DNA of 64,000 nt from Bimuria novae-zelandiae CBS 107.79 (GCA_010015655.1 ML976684.1:551155-615154), one strand, 5' to 3'; positions 1-12,509 are shown, numbered from the stretch's first letter. Numbers and translations are program-made. The notes: generated from the sequence alone by a model not told the origin.

Positions 1-370
1 TTCTCATACAAAAATGGCGGGTGGGCGGATCAATGTTGGTGGGCCGCGCGATGCGCGCTAAGGGTGGAGACACAATAAAAACGAGCTCCTTCGTAAAGAG
101 TGGCGAGCACCATCGAGCTCCTTTCTAACCCACAGTTCGCGCGCACAAGCTCGGGCAGTAGCCCAGCCTCGAATGTTAGTCCGCTCACAGCATTTAAGCG
201 CTCGAAAATAACAGTCGCTCGAAGCTCCTTTCTCCCAGTAACTGCTTGATCTGGTTCTTGATCGCACCGCCACAGCTTCACGATCGGCTAAAGAGCAGCC
301 CCGCTGATCTTTACCGGAACAGGCGAAGAGCAGCCACGATAATCTTCCTTAGCGTGACATCAACACCAGG
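1..370. other. 5' flank of the SSK2-type gene
   Basis: There is no supported gene here. The stretch lies just upstream of the MAPKKK start and presumably holds its promoter and leader. The short frames on the minus strand have no family resemblance. I see no clear TATA box. Confidence 0.5.
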
Positions 371-3300
371 ATGAGCCACGAGGCTACTGGCCGCGTTCGC
401 TTTGCCCACGACAACGCACTGCTGGCCGACCACGCCCACGTCGATATGAGCAAGCCCATCGTGGCCAACGGCCCGCTCGCGACCAACTCATCCGGCTCCT
501 CTGGCGACGAGGGCAGCCACGAACAGCTGGGCTCGCTCGAGGAGGACCAGTACGAGTTCCCACCGCCCGTCGCCACGCCGCTCGACGATGTGCCGCCGCT
601 CGCCGCCTCAGGCAGCTACTACAGCACCTCGAGCCGTCGCGGCATGACGATGCCGGGCGGCGAGCACCCGCCGCCCATCCAGACGAACAGCAACCCCAAG
701 GCACGGCCATCTGCCACCCGCACACCCAGCAATGCATACACGCCCTCGCAGGCCCGCCGGCCCCAGCAGTTCTCCCTCAACACCACGACGAGCAACCACC
801 GCACCCGCACCTCCTCCGCGAACCGCACCCGTCGCAACCCCAACGCCGAGTACCGTGTTCAAGAGAAGGCCTACGTGCAGCGCATACGCCAGGAGAACGA
901 GCAGGACGACTTCTTCGAGGTGCGCACCCCTAGCCTGGGTTATAGTACAGACACCGAGTCGGACGACGAGTCGCCATCCACCGCCGACTATGTTGACAAC
1001 GACCCGTACGACCAGGAGACGCTGCTGTACTACGGGAACGAGGACATGCAGCCGTCTGTGGAAGAGCTCAAGATCCCCGCCAACCGGGAGCGGCTGGAGT
1101 GGCATTCCATGCTGGCCAACGTGCTCACGGGCGACGTCGTCAAGCAGGAGAAGAAGAGGCTGATCGGGAGCACCGAGCAGCAGGCCGACAGCACGCTCAA
1201 GGCTGAGATCTGGATGGGTGTTCGCGCCAGGGTATGTGGGCGGACGTTGCAGGCACAGAGACGCCTCGTCGACGACAAGAGAGCAAACATTCGCAACGAG
1301 CTGGAAAGCATCATCACCTTTGAGGTGCAAGGCGCTGCGGAAGCAGGTCAGACGCCAGCAGCCCAGGTCGCCGAGGTGGTCAAGAAGATCGAGCAGGTCG
1401 AGAGCCTGTACCCAACACGGCAGACACTGGAGGCGGCCTATCCTCGGGCAGCTTCTCAAGCGTACAAGGACGCATGCGATGCCGTCTTCGCCTGGAACAA
1501 CACTACCGAGCTCATCAATACCGAGATGTCGATTCTGAAGAAGTGGGTGGGCAACGATGAGCTAGACTTTTCCAAGCCAAGAGCGCGCAATCCCAACGAT
1601 CACAACCTCACCGACGACTCGTCCTTCATCGACCGCATCTTGAAGGAGGATGGCCTCAAGTCGCTGCAAGGGGACGCAAGCCTCCTGGTTGCCCTAGAGA
1701 GGGTCATCCACAAAGCCAAAGCCACGCTGATCGCGAACGCCGAGGGGTTCGCGGAGCGACATCTACCTCCGTACATTGAGGAACTGCTTACTCTCATCAA
1801 CTTTCCATCTCGTCTTCTCCAGGAGATCATTCGTGTTCGGCTGTCTTACGCAAAGAAGATCAAGGATCCCTCGCAGCAGGGTGTCATGCTAGCCGAGCAG
1901 ATGATTTCTCAGTTTCAGATTCTGCTGACCCTGGCTGGCAAGATCAAAGACAGTTATCTCATCATCTCGCGACCCGAATCTGGATGGGATCTACCACCAT
2001 GCATCGAGGAAAACTTTGACAACGTTGTCCTAGAGGCGTTAAAGTTCTACTTCAAAATGCTTAATTCGAAGCTCTCCGCCAATAAGAACACGTTTAAAGA
2101 AGCCGAAATTCTGGAACAGGAATGGGATTTCTCTAACAAGCTGGGTAGGCAGCTCGAAGGCGGTGACGTAGAGACTGCGGAGCAATTTAGCTCGCTCACA
2201 TCCAAATCTCTTTCCCGCTTAACAGCGCATTTCGAAAGAGAGCTTCAGCGAAGGCCGGAAGAGCTCACCGGAACTGAAATGGAGAAACGGTATAAGCAGA
2301 TACTTGATTCTGTCCGTGTTCGTCAACGAAAGTTGTTCCGTTTCTCCAGGATCCTGACTCAACGATTCGAAAACTGTACCGAGTATAACATCAACCACAT
2401 AGATCTGGATCTGGATCAACTGAACGAACTGTACGAATCGCTCATCATGACAGGCCACTTCCTGGTCGAAACATCAGGAGGTGATAACACAGGCATCTAC
2501 ATCATCGCATCGCACGCTTTGTTGGACCGACCGAAAGATATCCAATCGCTTCTGACTACATGTTACCACGCGGAGGAGAACCCGGAGGATCCATCAAATC
2601 CATATGCGCTGATCATTCGACCGGAGCAACCGTTGTTTTGGATGGGCAAGACGATGAGTGCGAATATTCGAGAGCCGCATCTCGATGTGAAGACTGGCCG
2701 GCTCCGACTGGTTGCTGATGGCTCACAACAACGCCTTGCAAATGCCAACGCATCATTCTTGAACTCCATTGGAATGGACCTCAACACCTTGATCGACCAA
2801 AGGGCAAACCTACCTCGTGTCAACCAAGAATTACAGAAGATCAAGAAAACTGCATATAAATTGTCCAACACTATCATGGACAGCGTCGAGATTGTCAGGA
2901 AGCAGACCGCGGGCCTCGACTGCCAGGATTTGATTCAGACGTGTTTCGCTTTCGCCACCGAGTTCGGACAGCGTTCCGTGCTGTATATGGACTACAATCG
3001 ACAAGCTATGAACAACATTAAGTTGACCAGGCTTGCTCTTGACTGGGTCAGCTTCATTTGCGACGACTGCATAGCTTCGGATCGCAAAACCTTCCGCTGG
3101 GCTGTCGTGGCCCTTGAATTCGCCATGATGATGACCCGTGGCCAAAATATTCTTTCCATCAGCGAGGAGGAATACTCTAAATTGCGACTTAAGGTCGCGG
3201 GGTGTATGTCAGTACTCATTTCGCATTTCGACATCATGGGTGCGAGATCTACCATTGCTGCACAGGCAGAAAGACAACGACAGAATGCACTCGCTGGGAA

Positions 3301-4488
3301 GTCTCTCTGGGATCCAAAGAATATGAAAGACGACGAGGAGTCGATGCGATTGACGCAGGAGCGATGGACGCAAATGCTCGAGGAAATTGATGCGATCCGC
3401 AAGGAGAAGGAGGCTGAGCGCCAGGCTCTCGGAAGAGTATTGGAAGACTCCAATGAGGCTGACCGAGCACTTACGTTTCTTTCATCTTCGGCTACCAATG
3501 TGACCTTGCGGTGGCAGCAGGGACAATTTGTGGGTGGTGGCACATTTGGCTCAGTGTACGCAGCGATGAACCTCGATTCGGGTCATTTGATGGCCGTCAA
3601 GGAAATTCGTCTGCAGGATCCTCAGCTCATCCCCACAATCGTCGCTCAAATTCGAGATGAGATGGGTGTACTCCAGGTTTTGGACCATCCGAACATCGTG
3701 TCTTACTACGGCATCGAGCCGCACCGTGACAAGGTGTACATTTTCATGGAATACTGCTCGGGCGGCTCGCTAGCAGGCTTGCTGGAACATGGCAGGATCG
3801 AAGATGAGACAGTGATACAGGTATATGCTCTGCAGATGCTGGAAGGTCTTGCCTACCTGCATGACGCTGGTGTTGTCCATCGCGACATCAAGCCAGAAAG
3901 TGAGCCTCAGATTCTTACTGCACACCCTCGTGACTGACCGGTGTAGATATCCTCCTCGATCACAACGGTGTTATCAAATTCGTTGATTTTGGAGCCGCCA
4001 AAGTCATTGCTAGGCAAGGCCGAACCCTAGCTGCCGAGCATACTGCCACCCGTCAAGGGCGGCAACGGTCGATGACTGGAACACCTATGTACATGTCGCC
4101 TGAGGTCATCCGAGGCACCAATCTGGGACGCCACGGAGCCGTCGATATCTGGTCACTCGGCTGCGTCATCCTAGAGATGACTACTGGTCGCCGACCTTGG
4201 GCAAACATGGACAACGAGTGGGCCATCATGTACCACATCGCCCAAGGCGATCCACCACAGATGCCCACAAACGACCTACTGAGTGAAGCAGGCATCGATT
4301 TCCTGAAACGATGCTTCGAACGCGATCCATCGCAACGCGCCTCTGCCATGGAACTGCTTCAGCATGATTGGATCATGAGTCTGCGTGCGCAATTGTCGCT
4401 CGAGCCGCAGACGCCCAGCAGTGAATCGTCGGGTTCTGCACCAGGTAGTGCTGTCGCCACGCGGCAAAACTCTGGCATCTATTTCTAG
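371..4488 (+). CDS. SSK2: MAPKKK of the HOG osmostress pathway (SSK2/SSK22 type)
   Basis: This is a MAP kinase kinase kinase expected to be activated by the Ssk1 response regulator and to phosphorylate the Pbs2-type MAPKK in the cytoplasm. Two exons, 371-3899 and 3947-4488, flank a 47-bp GT-AG intron (3900-3946) that splits the Asn codon of the HRDIKPEN catalytic loop. The product is about 1356 residues, the usual length for this family. Residues 1 to about 200 are low-complexity. A long helical middle corresponds to the conserved SSK2 regulatory region. The C-terminal kinase domain has the glycine loop GGGTFGSV (about residue 1055), the lysine in AVKEI (about 1076), DFG in FVDFGAAK (about 1189) and GTPMYMSPE in the activation segment. 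The serine-rich tail ends at 4488. Without the splice the kinase would stop at 3937, inside the catalytic loop, so the intron is required. The ATG at 371 is the first in frame. Confidence 0.95.
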
Positions 4489-5156
4489 ACGCGCCCTCAC
4501 TTTTCGTTTGTTTGGGTGGTTGTGGGCTAATCCGCTCTTTTTGTGCTAGGGCTTCGTCATTTTTCCTCTTCCAGCCGCTTTTCCCCACCACCTTCGCCCG
4601 ACGAATCTTGCCATATCCGCCGGACTTCTCTCTCCGAACCTTAGAATGATCTCGTTCACATCTCTAGATACTTATCGGCACGCAAGGCTCTCGGCCATGC
4701 CTAGTCAGAGAAGCATGAAACGTCGGTATTTTTGCATTAGGATGAGCGACATGGCGCCTTGCATCAGCGATGGAGTTCTATTTCCTTGGGTCTATTATTG
4801 GTGACGCCGTTGGTCCCGGTGGTGGACGTTCTTGTAGTAATATTCTACACTTGCCTTACAGGCAAGTCAATAGCAATGATTCAGCTCCCTTCTCGGGAAG
4901 CTTGTACATGATGGGTGTCGTACGATGTTCTGGCCTAGTGGTGTCGATACTCACTGCTGCTCTCGCATGCCTGTACAGTTTGCGAAGAGCTTCGCATCGG
5001 AGATCTGTTCCTCCATCCGTGACGATGCGAGTCATCGGTGCACGCGCACACCAGATGGACGCGGAGGTCCGATCACGTGAGAACCTGTCACAGCAGGCAG
5101 GCGCAGTTTTGCCGAGCCCTTTGACGCATACAACATTTTCTGAGTCAACCCCGCCA
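4489..5156. other. intergenic: SSK2 3' end and HisRS promoter
   Basis: No separate gene is seen. The first part is the T-rich 3' flank of SSK2. The rest is upstream of the histidyl-tRNA synthetase. An in-frame open stretch runs into HisRS from 4770, with further ATGs near 5022 and 5157. Only the last makes a good targeting peptide. Confidence 0.5.
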
Positions 5157-7071
5157 ATGCCCCACCATCCTGCACACTGCCAGACTACGTTACGTCGTGC
5201 CTGCACGCTCGTATATTCGCTTCCCCCAAAACATATATACTTCACCGCGCCTGCAACTTATAAGCCGCTTTTACCCTTTCTTTGGCCTAGACACAGCCTC
5301 ACGCGTAACTATTCGACAACTGCAGCGCGAGGCGCACGCGACTCACAACACATTGAGATGGGGAAAGAGGGCAAGGGCAACTTCCAATTGAAGACGCCCA
5401 AGGGCACGCGCGATTGTACGTGTGCATACCGAAGCTATGCGGCAGTGGGCACTGACTGCATTGCAGGGTCGGGCACCGACGTTGTTCTGCGCGAGCAGAT
5501 CTTCTCCACCATTACCAGCGTTTTCAAGTAGGTCGCAGCCTAGGAGCAGTACCACACATAGCAGGCTAACTGGGCATGCAGGCGCCACGGAGGTGTCACT
5601 ATAGATACGTACGCAACACGTCGACGCCCTGCGCTTCCACCCGCTGACCGAATCCAGGCCCGTGTTCGAGCTGAAAGAGACACTCACAGGCAAATATGGC
5701 GAAGACAGCAAGCTCATCTATGACCTTGCAGACCAGGGCGGTGAGATTTGCTCCCTGCGCTACGACTTGACGGTGCCGTTTGCGCGATTCTGCGCCCAGA
5801 ATGCCGTCCAGAACATCAAGCGATACCACATTGCGAAGGTCTACCGACGAGACCAGCCGGCCATGACAAAGGGACGCATGCGCGAGTTCTACCAGTGCGA
5901 TTTCGACATCGCAGGTCAATTCGACCCTATGCTGCCGGACGCTGAGATCCTGAGGATAGTCAAGGAGGTGTTTGAGGAGCTGCCGGAGTGGAAGGGAAAG
6001 TTCATCATCAAAATAAACCACAGGAAGATACTGGACGGCATCTTCCAAATATGTGGCGTACCCACGGAAAAGATACGGACCATAAGCAGCGCAGTGGACA
6101 AGCTGGACAAGGTAGGTTGGAACGTGCCCAGTCCTTAGTTGGCCAATTGCTGACACACACAGTCACCCTGGGACGAGGTCCGGAGAGAAATGGTCGAGGA
6201 CAAAGGCTTGGACCCTGAAGTTGCGGACAAGATCTGGACATACGCACAGCTCAAGGGTGGAAAGGATGTTGTGGAGAAGCTCCAAGGCATGCCCGAAGTT
6301 GTCGCCAACGAGTCCGCAAAACAGGGTCTGGAGAGCATGGCCCTCCTGTGCGACTACCTCGAGATCTTCGATGTCATGCCCGCCCTCTCCGTCGACATGT
6401 CCCTCGCCCGTGGGCTCGATTACTATACCGGCGTCATCTACGAAGTCGTAACAGAGGGCTCTGCACCCCCAGCATCCGCCAAAGACGTAGCCAAAAAGGA
6501 GAAGAAGCAGAAGAAGAGCGCAGACCCGGATGAGGACCGGTCGAATGATCCAACAATAGGCGTCGGATCTGTCGCAGCTGGGGGGCGCTATGATGAGCTC
6601 GTCGGCATGTTCAGCGGGAAGCCCATCCCTTGCGTCGGTATATCCTTTGGCGTGGACCGCATCTTCAGCATCACCAAGGCCCGCCTTGGCACTGCGCAGC
6701 CTATACGCCCCACCGAAGTCGACGTATTCATAATGGCATTTGGCGGTGGCAAGGACTTCACCGGCATGTTGCCCGAGCGCATGGCCGTCGCGAAGCAGCT
6801 GTGGGACGCAGGGATCAAGGCGGAATACCTCTGGAAGACGAAGCCGAAGCTGCAGAATCAGTTCAAGGCTGCGGAAAACGGGAAGGTACCATGGGCAATC
6901 ATCCTGGGAGAAGAGGAGTTGAAGGCAGGGAAGATCAAGATCAAGGAGATGGGGTTGCCAGAGGGACATCCGGAGAAGGACGGTGTGGAGGTTGGGAAAG
7001 CAAACCTGGTGGACGAGATTCAAAGCAGGTTGAAAGGAAAGGCGAGTCTTCCGGATCGGACCACAGCGTAG
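5157..7071 (+). CDS. HTS1: histidyl-tRNA synthetase, probable mitochondrial and cytosolic forms
   Basis: Class II synthetase that charges tRNA-His. Exons from the cytosolic start are 5358-5415, 5467-5527, 5582-5608, 5658-6111 and 6163-7071, giving 502 residues. All introns are 49-54 bp and GT-AG. Each junction restores conserved sequence: GTRD then WSGTD, VFK then RHGG, and TIDT then PVFELK. Visible motifs are the motif 2 region [12 protein letters not shown], the histidine-binding [17 protein letters not shown], and a C-terminal anticodon-binding domain. A lysine-rich insert follows the RGLDYYTG block. An in-frame ATG at 5157 adds 67 residues that are basic, lack Asp and Glu until just before the join, and end in RNYSTTAA, as a mitochondrial presequence would. 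Yeast HTS1 makes both enzymes from one gene by alternative starts, and the same is inferred here. The cytosolic start is the ATG at 5358. Confidence 0.93.
5234..5264 (+). promoter_or_regulatory. TATA-like elements between the two HisRS starts
   Basis: TATATA at 5234-5239 and CTTATAAG at 5257-5264 lie downstream of the long-form ATG (5157) and about 100-120 bp upstream of the short-form ATG (5358). If either acts as a TATA box, transcripts from it would encode only the cytosolic enzyme. This is inference from position and sequence. Confidence 0.35.
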
Positions 7072-9528
7072 GCGACTGACGTCGTTAAAGAGGACGGGCA
7101 ATAGGAACAGTGTGGCGATCTTTTGGGCTTGCGCCTTTGGCGTCGTGGGACTCCCTCTGCTCAGGGCGGCGTATGGCTCATAGGCGAGGGGGTAAGAAAT
7201 TCTCTTCACTTTGTGGTGTAAGACTTATAGATAAGAGATATCCCATAGAACAAAAGCATGTGAGGGATTTTTGAGCTGGATTTTGCACATGCTGATCGGG
7301 AGATGTAATGTAGCTCGAGTCACTGCAGGATGCAGCAACTGTAGTGGAATTTTGTCGCTATTCTTAAACGCATGTAGACCTACCGGTGCGCTGAACAAGG
7401 TAGAGATGTACAGCTACAATAAGGCCCAAGGTACCCTAGACTCAACTTTGGAGCTTCGCAAGCTTTGTGAAGAGTACCGTAGACTATATATTATACAGTG
7501 TCCATGCACACAGTCTCTTCCCTAGCTTATACTTCTCCGGCTTTGGTACGTTCCTCTTACTCCTACACTTCCCCTCGCATGTCTTGTCTCTTCAGCGAGC
7601 GACTTAGGTCTACTTCTTAGATACCTTGTTACTTTCTTGATCAGCTCTTCCTTCGTCTTGTTTACACGCTACGGCTTCTTCCCACCCGTTTCCAACGGCA
7701 GAAATGCCATAGACGTGGTTTGGGTGCTAGTTTAGCCATAACTCGCTGGAAGAAGATTACATGGTGAAACAGGAAGGCAGCATCGAGGAGGCAAACGAAG
7801 GGTACTGAACGGTGCTCGAGAACTTTGAGAGGACCGAGCTGAGGAGTTACTTCTTTGAGCATATAGAGAAGGTGTGTCCGGAGATGGAAGTTCTGGATGA
7901 GGTGATTGGAGATGAGTATAGAGCGCAAGACGAAGGCGGGCTATGAGATGTGACGGATGGCCAATGGGGGTTCAAGAATGTGAAGCAGTGGTCGGGTGGT
8001 ATAGAGGAGGTAGGCAGCGTGGAGAGTTTGGGAGCACTGATGTATTTCTCTTCTAGTTCGAGTCCGCCTCGCAAAAACCCTACCTGCAGCAGTGTTCTTA
8101 GTTGTTCGCATTACCAGTATACCTCCATCTATCAAATTGACTCCTGTGCGCGATTTCTAAGTCGCCGACAAAGAAGCCTGATGAGGCTGACTCAACATGA
8201 AGAGGCCTGATGGATTGGAGGCTTGGTCCATCTTACTGTTGAATGGTAGGTTATTTTCCGATCCTGCCACAGGTTGCCGTTAACAGGCTAGCCTTCTGTG
8301 AGACCTGAAACAGGCCCCCAAAGTAATGTGGAGGCGTTGAAAGTTGAAGGATTGTCTTTAACGATTCTGGTTACTATTGAGACGCAATCTAGGATGGATT
8401 GTGGAGGTGTTGTGTGAATTGTGCAAAGGATGTTGGAAGGACGAGGGGATGTGCCAAAAATAGCGCACCCCATACCCGACCCTCACAGTCGGATGCGCAG
8501 CGCAATTTCGTCACTCGACTCGTTCGAAGTACCATCTTCAACACCACGCTCGCTAGCTGTCAATGACTGTTCGAAGCAAGACCCAACCAACAAATTTCTC
8601 TTGATTCACTGCTCAGGAAATGTGATTAGCGATGCTTGAGCATTCACTGCATTGGAGCGATGTCCTCAATCGTGCGCAGCTTTCTTGGAAGCTTGGACTC
8701 CCTCCCGAGCCTCCGACCCGGCCGTGGGGGCCCATGGTCGTCACACTGGTCTAATATGATGATGGCGTCGTTGTAGACGAACAAACCTGACGCTCTGTCT
8801 GCTGTTGCTCAGCCTTTTAATGATTTCACGGGAGCTGAGGGGGGGAAATACAGCCGTGCAAACCAGAAACGGCAAACGCAACGCCAGTGGCTCCTTTGAT
8901 ACGATGTAATGGCGCGTTTACTGCTGTTCAGCTTCAAGTAGTGCTCAAAGCGGAATGGCCAGCCGCTGAGTAGCCTGTGCCACCGCCCCTCACAGGGCCA
9001 GCCTCGATCATGGCAACATTTCCTCTCCATTAATCTGGTTGTCAAACACACGAATCATGCGAAAAGCGGCCTCGCTTCGGTCCCTTGGGTTGGGACGCAC
9101 AGACAACTCCACCAATGTGAGGCTGAGCTCATCTTGAACTCACATGAAGCTGGATGCCTACCCGTGAAGTGGATCCATCCTACGTCTTAGGATGCTGTCT
9201 GAGCGCAGCGGGGGTCTCATCTCGTACAAGAGTATAACTTCAAGTTGGTAGGCAGCACCTGTGACTCAAAGGTTTCTTTTTGCTCAAGCCTTACCTCGTA
9301 TTCATCGATCACATCATACGTCGGCCTTATTGACGGAGAGCGTCCAGCTGTGGATGGCTTTATCGCTCATCGTCTCCCACGGCACCTATTTGCGCCTACA
9401 TCGCACACACCCGAATTGACACATCAACACATCGCCCATATCCCAGAGCTGGAGAGGAAAGGAAACGCACTCCGAAACAGAAACCATACTCCTCAACTGC
9501 TCCTGTCCTAATCAGACTGTCAACCGAC
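7072..9528. other. 2.4-kb intergenic region, possible gene relic at 7761-8210
   Basis: No intact gene is recognised. The stretch 7761-8210 (+) keeps one reading frame broken by only two TGA codons (7806 and 7944) and has a protein-like acidic composition, so it may be a decayed gene. The remaining frames are short and overlapping. The segment 9245-9528 is the probable promoter and leader of the next gene. Confidence 0.4.
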
Positions 9529-10197
9529 ATGGCACCCATCCCAGGAAATGATCAATCGGACGACCCACCTGTTCACCAGGAGGGTCGCAAGTCTTGGAAC
9601 ACCGCTACGATCGTCGTAGGAGCAGTCTTTCTGTTCCTCTTGGTCGCTTTCATTGGCACAACCATTGCCTTTTGCATTCACAAGCGCAAACTCCGAAACA
9701 AATTGCCGCCAGAACACCGACCGCGATCCTACCACCCGTTCCGTACAGGGTCGACCGATAAGTCGAGCCTTCTCGCAGACGATCCGTCACCAAACGACGA
9801 AAGAAGATCGAGTATGTTCAGTCGAGAACGAAGCAGCGTATCGCTTTACCTAGACGCCGAACAACCCGTTACCAAGCGAGTGAGCAGCCAGAGCATGGAG
9901 ACCGTCAATTTGATACCGCTACAAGTCACACCGGCAGAGCGACAGCACTATATGGCAGGTCACATCAGCAATGGGAGTGGCGTGAGCGCCCTCAGTAGCA
10001 CGTACTCGAGAGACAGTCTCGGTTTAAGTCCGATTCAACCAGACGATGGTGACCTGGGAACAAGGCCTGGGAGACCGCGCAGTACGAGTACATCCAGCGT
10101 CAGGTATTACGGACGAACGAATTCAACTTCACCTGACAATATCGCGGCACCTCAGCTTCTACCCGTACCGAAGATTATACGCACGGAGTCTGATTAA
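9529..10197 (+). CDS. single-pass membrane protein of unknown function
   Basis: This is one exon of 222 residues from an ATG in good context. I do not recognise the family. A short polar N-terminus (about 25 residues) is followed by a hydrophobic segment at about residues 27-47 (VVGAVFLFLLVAFIGTTIAF). A basic cluster, HKRKLRNK, comes directly after it, so the positive-inside rule puts the long C-terminal part in the cytosol. That tail is rich in Ser, Arg and Pro with several RRSS/RSS-type sites, is predicted disordered, and could be phosphorylated. There is no signal peptide before the membrane segment. Single-membrane-span, Ser-rich proteins of this shape are common in filamentous ascomycetes, often as wall or stress sensors. 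That role is not shown here, because no Ser/Thr-rich ectodomain is present. Confidence 0.75.
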   Translation: MAPIPGNDQSDDPPVHQEGRKSWNTATIVVGAVFLFLLVAFIGTTIAFCIHKRKLRNKLPPEHRPRSYHPFRTGSTDKSSLLADDPSPNDERRSSMFSRERSSVSLYLDAEQPVTKRVSSQSMETVNLIPLQVTPAERQHYMAGHISNGSGVSALSSTYSRDSLGLSPIQPDDGDLGTRPGRPRSTSTSSVRYYGRTNSTSPDNIAAPQLLPVPKIIRTESD

Positions 10198-12039
10198 GCG
10201 TCTCGATGCATGGGAAGCCGCATTTCGGTTTCGGTTTATCTATCTGGATTGCATAGGATACAGGTGAAGCGTTATGTTGTCACTTCCAGCGCTCTTTGCA
10301 GGTGCCCGTTGGAGGCTCTGCTTTCTTGTCATTTCGTTTCGTTCTTAGCGCGTTTACATATACCCCTCGTTTCGCTCGTGTACCATAGTCGAGCCGTTTA
10401 CATCAATTATTGCATCTTTATTATCACTCCTGGATACATCCGTCGCTGTGCCCACCAGTTTCGTTCACTGAGCAGTGTACAAGCGCGTTGTGTCTCTGTC
10501 CAGGCTACAACCTTCCAGAATCGCAAGTGCTAAATTTACCATTCGCTCACCGGAACGCCCAAATAGAAGGTACTTGCTGGCTCAGTGAATTAGCCAGTCC
10601 CACGTGCGGGCGCGAACGCGATTGTAGGGTAACGCACGCGACCGCCCTGAGCTGAGCTGAGCCTCTCGGTCTCCGCTGGTGCGCCCGCGCCACACGGCAT
10701 CATTGCCTGCAGTATCTTGAGTCGCCGAAGTAAAACAATGTGACGCACTTGCAGTGAACTTTGAGCAAATTATTGATCTATTGCAGGTTTCGTGCAAGTT
10801 TTCTAGCTCCGTCCGGCAGATAGTGCAACTATCGAACCTTGTTCTGAGTACAAACATCAGGCTGCAGTTAAGAGGGTTTCTGTGCCGCCATTGAGTGCGC
10901 GCAGAGATCAATACAAGGCACAATGTTATGCAGGGCTACTGCATGTGACTGCTGTTGATATTGCTCTCATAGGATCGGTCTGCTGGCGATGCGTCAATGG
11001 ATACCGTTGGTCAAGGATATGGTCCTTTGAGTATGTCATAGGGTGTCCTGAACTCAATATCCAGCTACCGCTCTGTTGGAGAGCGTTAGATCCCACAAGC
11101 AGAGAGCATAGCTACAGTAGGCCAAACTGCACATTCAACGTCTATTTCGTTCGTCCGGGTGGGTAGGTGGTGAGGCCTTGTTGTTGGAATGCGGGGAAGA
11201 ATACATCGGGGTGATTCAGGGTGTTTATATGCATGCTATGGGCGTAGCCAATAGGTAATGCAGGTCGAGGTGCATGTAGATTCAATCAAGGGTTGCTACT
11301 TCTAGTATCGGGAATGCTGTGTGATGTAAGGGACCATGATTTTCTTTCTGCCGGGAATTCAATATGTACTTTTGACGAGGTTCATATTTACACTCCAATT
11401 GAACAGTATGTGTAATGAGTTCGATTAACATGGATCTGCTTCCAACCTGAGCCATCAGTGTCTCTTTCAGTAGCCAATCTCCGACAAAGCAGTCGGCTAG
11501 TTAACAGGCACAACTGCGTCCCGATTGTAGGTCGACCGGGTCTGGGTCAAAGTCATCCGTAAATGAGCGACTTACCTAGCTGACAGTCTGACGTTGCTTT
11601 CCACACAAATGGAAGACGCGGCTTTGTGACCAAAACAGTATCGACCACCATTGCAGTATAGCAGCGTCATGAGGCTGGAAGGACTACCGACTGGTCTCGG
11701 CGGCCATACGACTGCTCGACCTTATGGTACAAGGAGTATTAGGTTTCGCATCAAAAACTCATGACAGTAGCCCCCTGATACATGTCGGCGATCGGTTTGA
11801 CATTTACCCAGCGTTCCGCTCGTATGTAGTCGATTGAGCTCTACGCTTGCTTTTCGGCAATCAATTATTGATCGGAAATGTGGGCGTTGTAAATTGTTCA
11901 ATATACTGAGTTATGTCTGCTTCGGGCCTATTCAGTATCAAACGCACAACGTTCATGGTCTCGATAAGCGTTTTCATGCATGTGTCTGTAGATCCAAACA
12001 TCAACAACACACGTACGTACAACAAGGAGGCACCATGGT
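10198..12039. other. 1.8-kb intergenic region
   Basis: No gene, RNA gene or repeat is supported. Short frames on the plus strand (10210-10655 and 10882-11166) lack family resemblance and overlap one another. The right end is the 3' flank of the minus-strand gene that ends at 12040. Confidence 0.45.
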
Positions 12040-12509
12040 CTAAAACTTCCTCATCACATCGTTGACCAAGTCAGCACCAAACGTCGCCCCCGCTCCATAG
12101 ACCGCCGCGTTGCCAAACTTATGTGCCAGCCTGGATGCCCATTCGTGATGCTGCCAATCCGTCAATACACCACTATTGCGAAGAATCGTATCGTAGATCT
12201 CAACTCACTTTGGGGTTCTTGGGGTGCGCGGGGTTATTAGGATCCTGTGCCTGCTGTGCAATCAAGGCTGGGTTGAACTGCTGGTTTCCGTCGACGTAGC
12301 GGGGGTCGATGTATTGTGCTGGCTGGCCATCTTTTCGCTGAACATGTTTAGTATTTTAATTAAGCATGAATAAAGAGTTGGCTTACTGGCAGCTGAGCTT
12401 GAATCGATTGCATCTGTGGTGGAGCTAGCACGCCTTGTGAAGCAAGGTACTGCAACTCGTTCTGGATGCTGTTGACGGAGCGAGTGACGCCTGCTTGGTC
12501 GTAGCCCAT
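12040..12509 (-). CDS. small LSB1/PIN3-type N-terminal domain protein without SH3
   Basis: Three short exons on the minus strand (12387-12509, 12209-12337, 12040-12150) are separated by GT-AG introns of 49 and 58 bp, both in phase 0, and give 120 residues. The N-terminus (TRSVNSIQNELQYLASQGVL then QSIQAQLP) matches the helical N-terminal region of yeast Lsb1/Pin3 and their filamentous relatives, which bind the actin regulator Las17. The C-terminus (FGNAAVYGAGATFGADLVND) matches the glycine-rich tail of the filamentous SH3 proteins. The SH3 domain that normally lies between is absent; a Gln/Asn/Pro-rich linker takes its place. Clean splice sites and intact frames argue for a functional gene. 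Family assignment is from memory of the family, not a search. Confidence 0.72.

Noticed and set aside
608..1459. 283-codon minus-strand frame inside the SSK2 gene
   Set aside because: Shadow of the GC-rich N-terminal coding region; low-complexity translation without a known domain.
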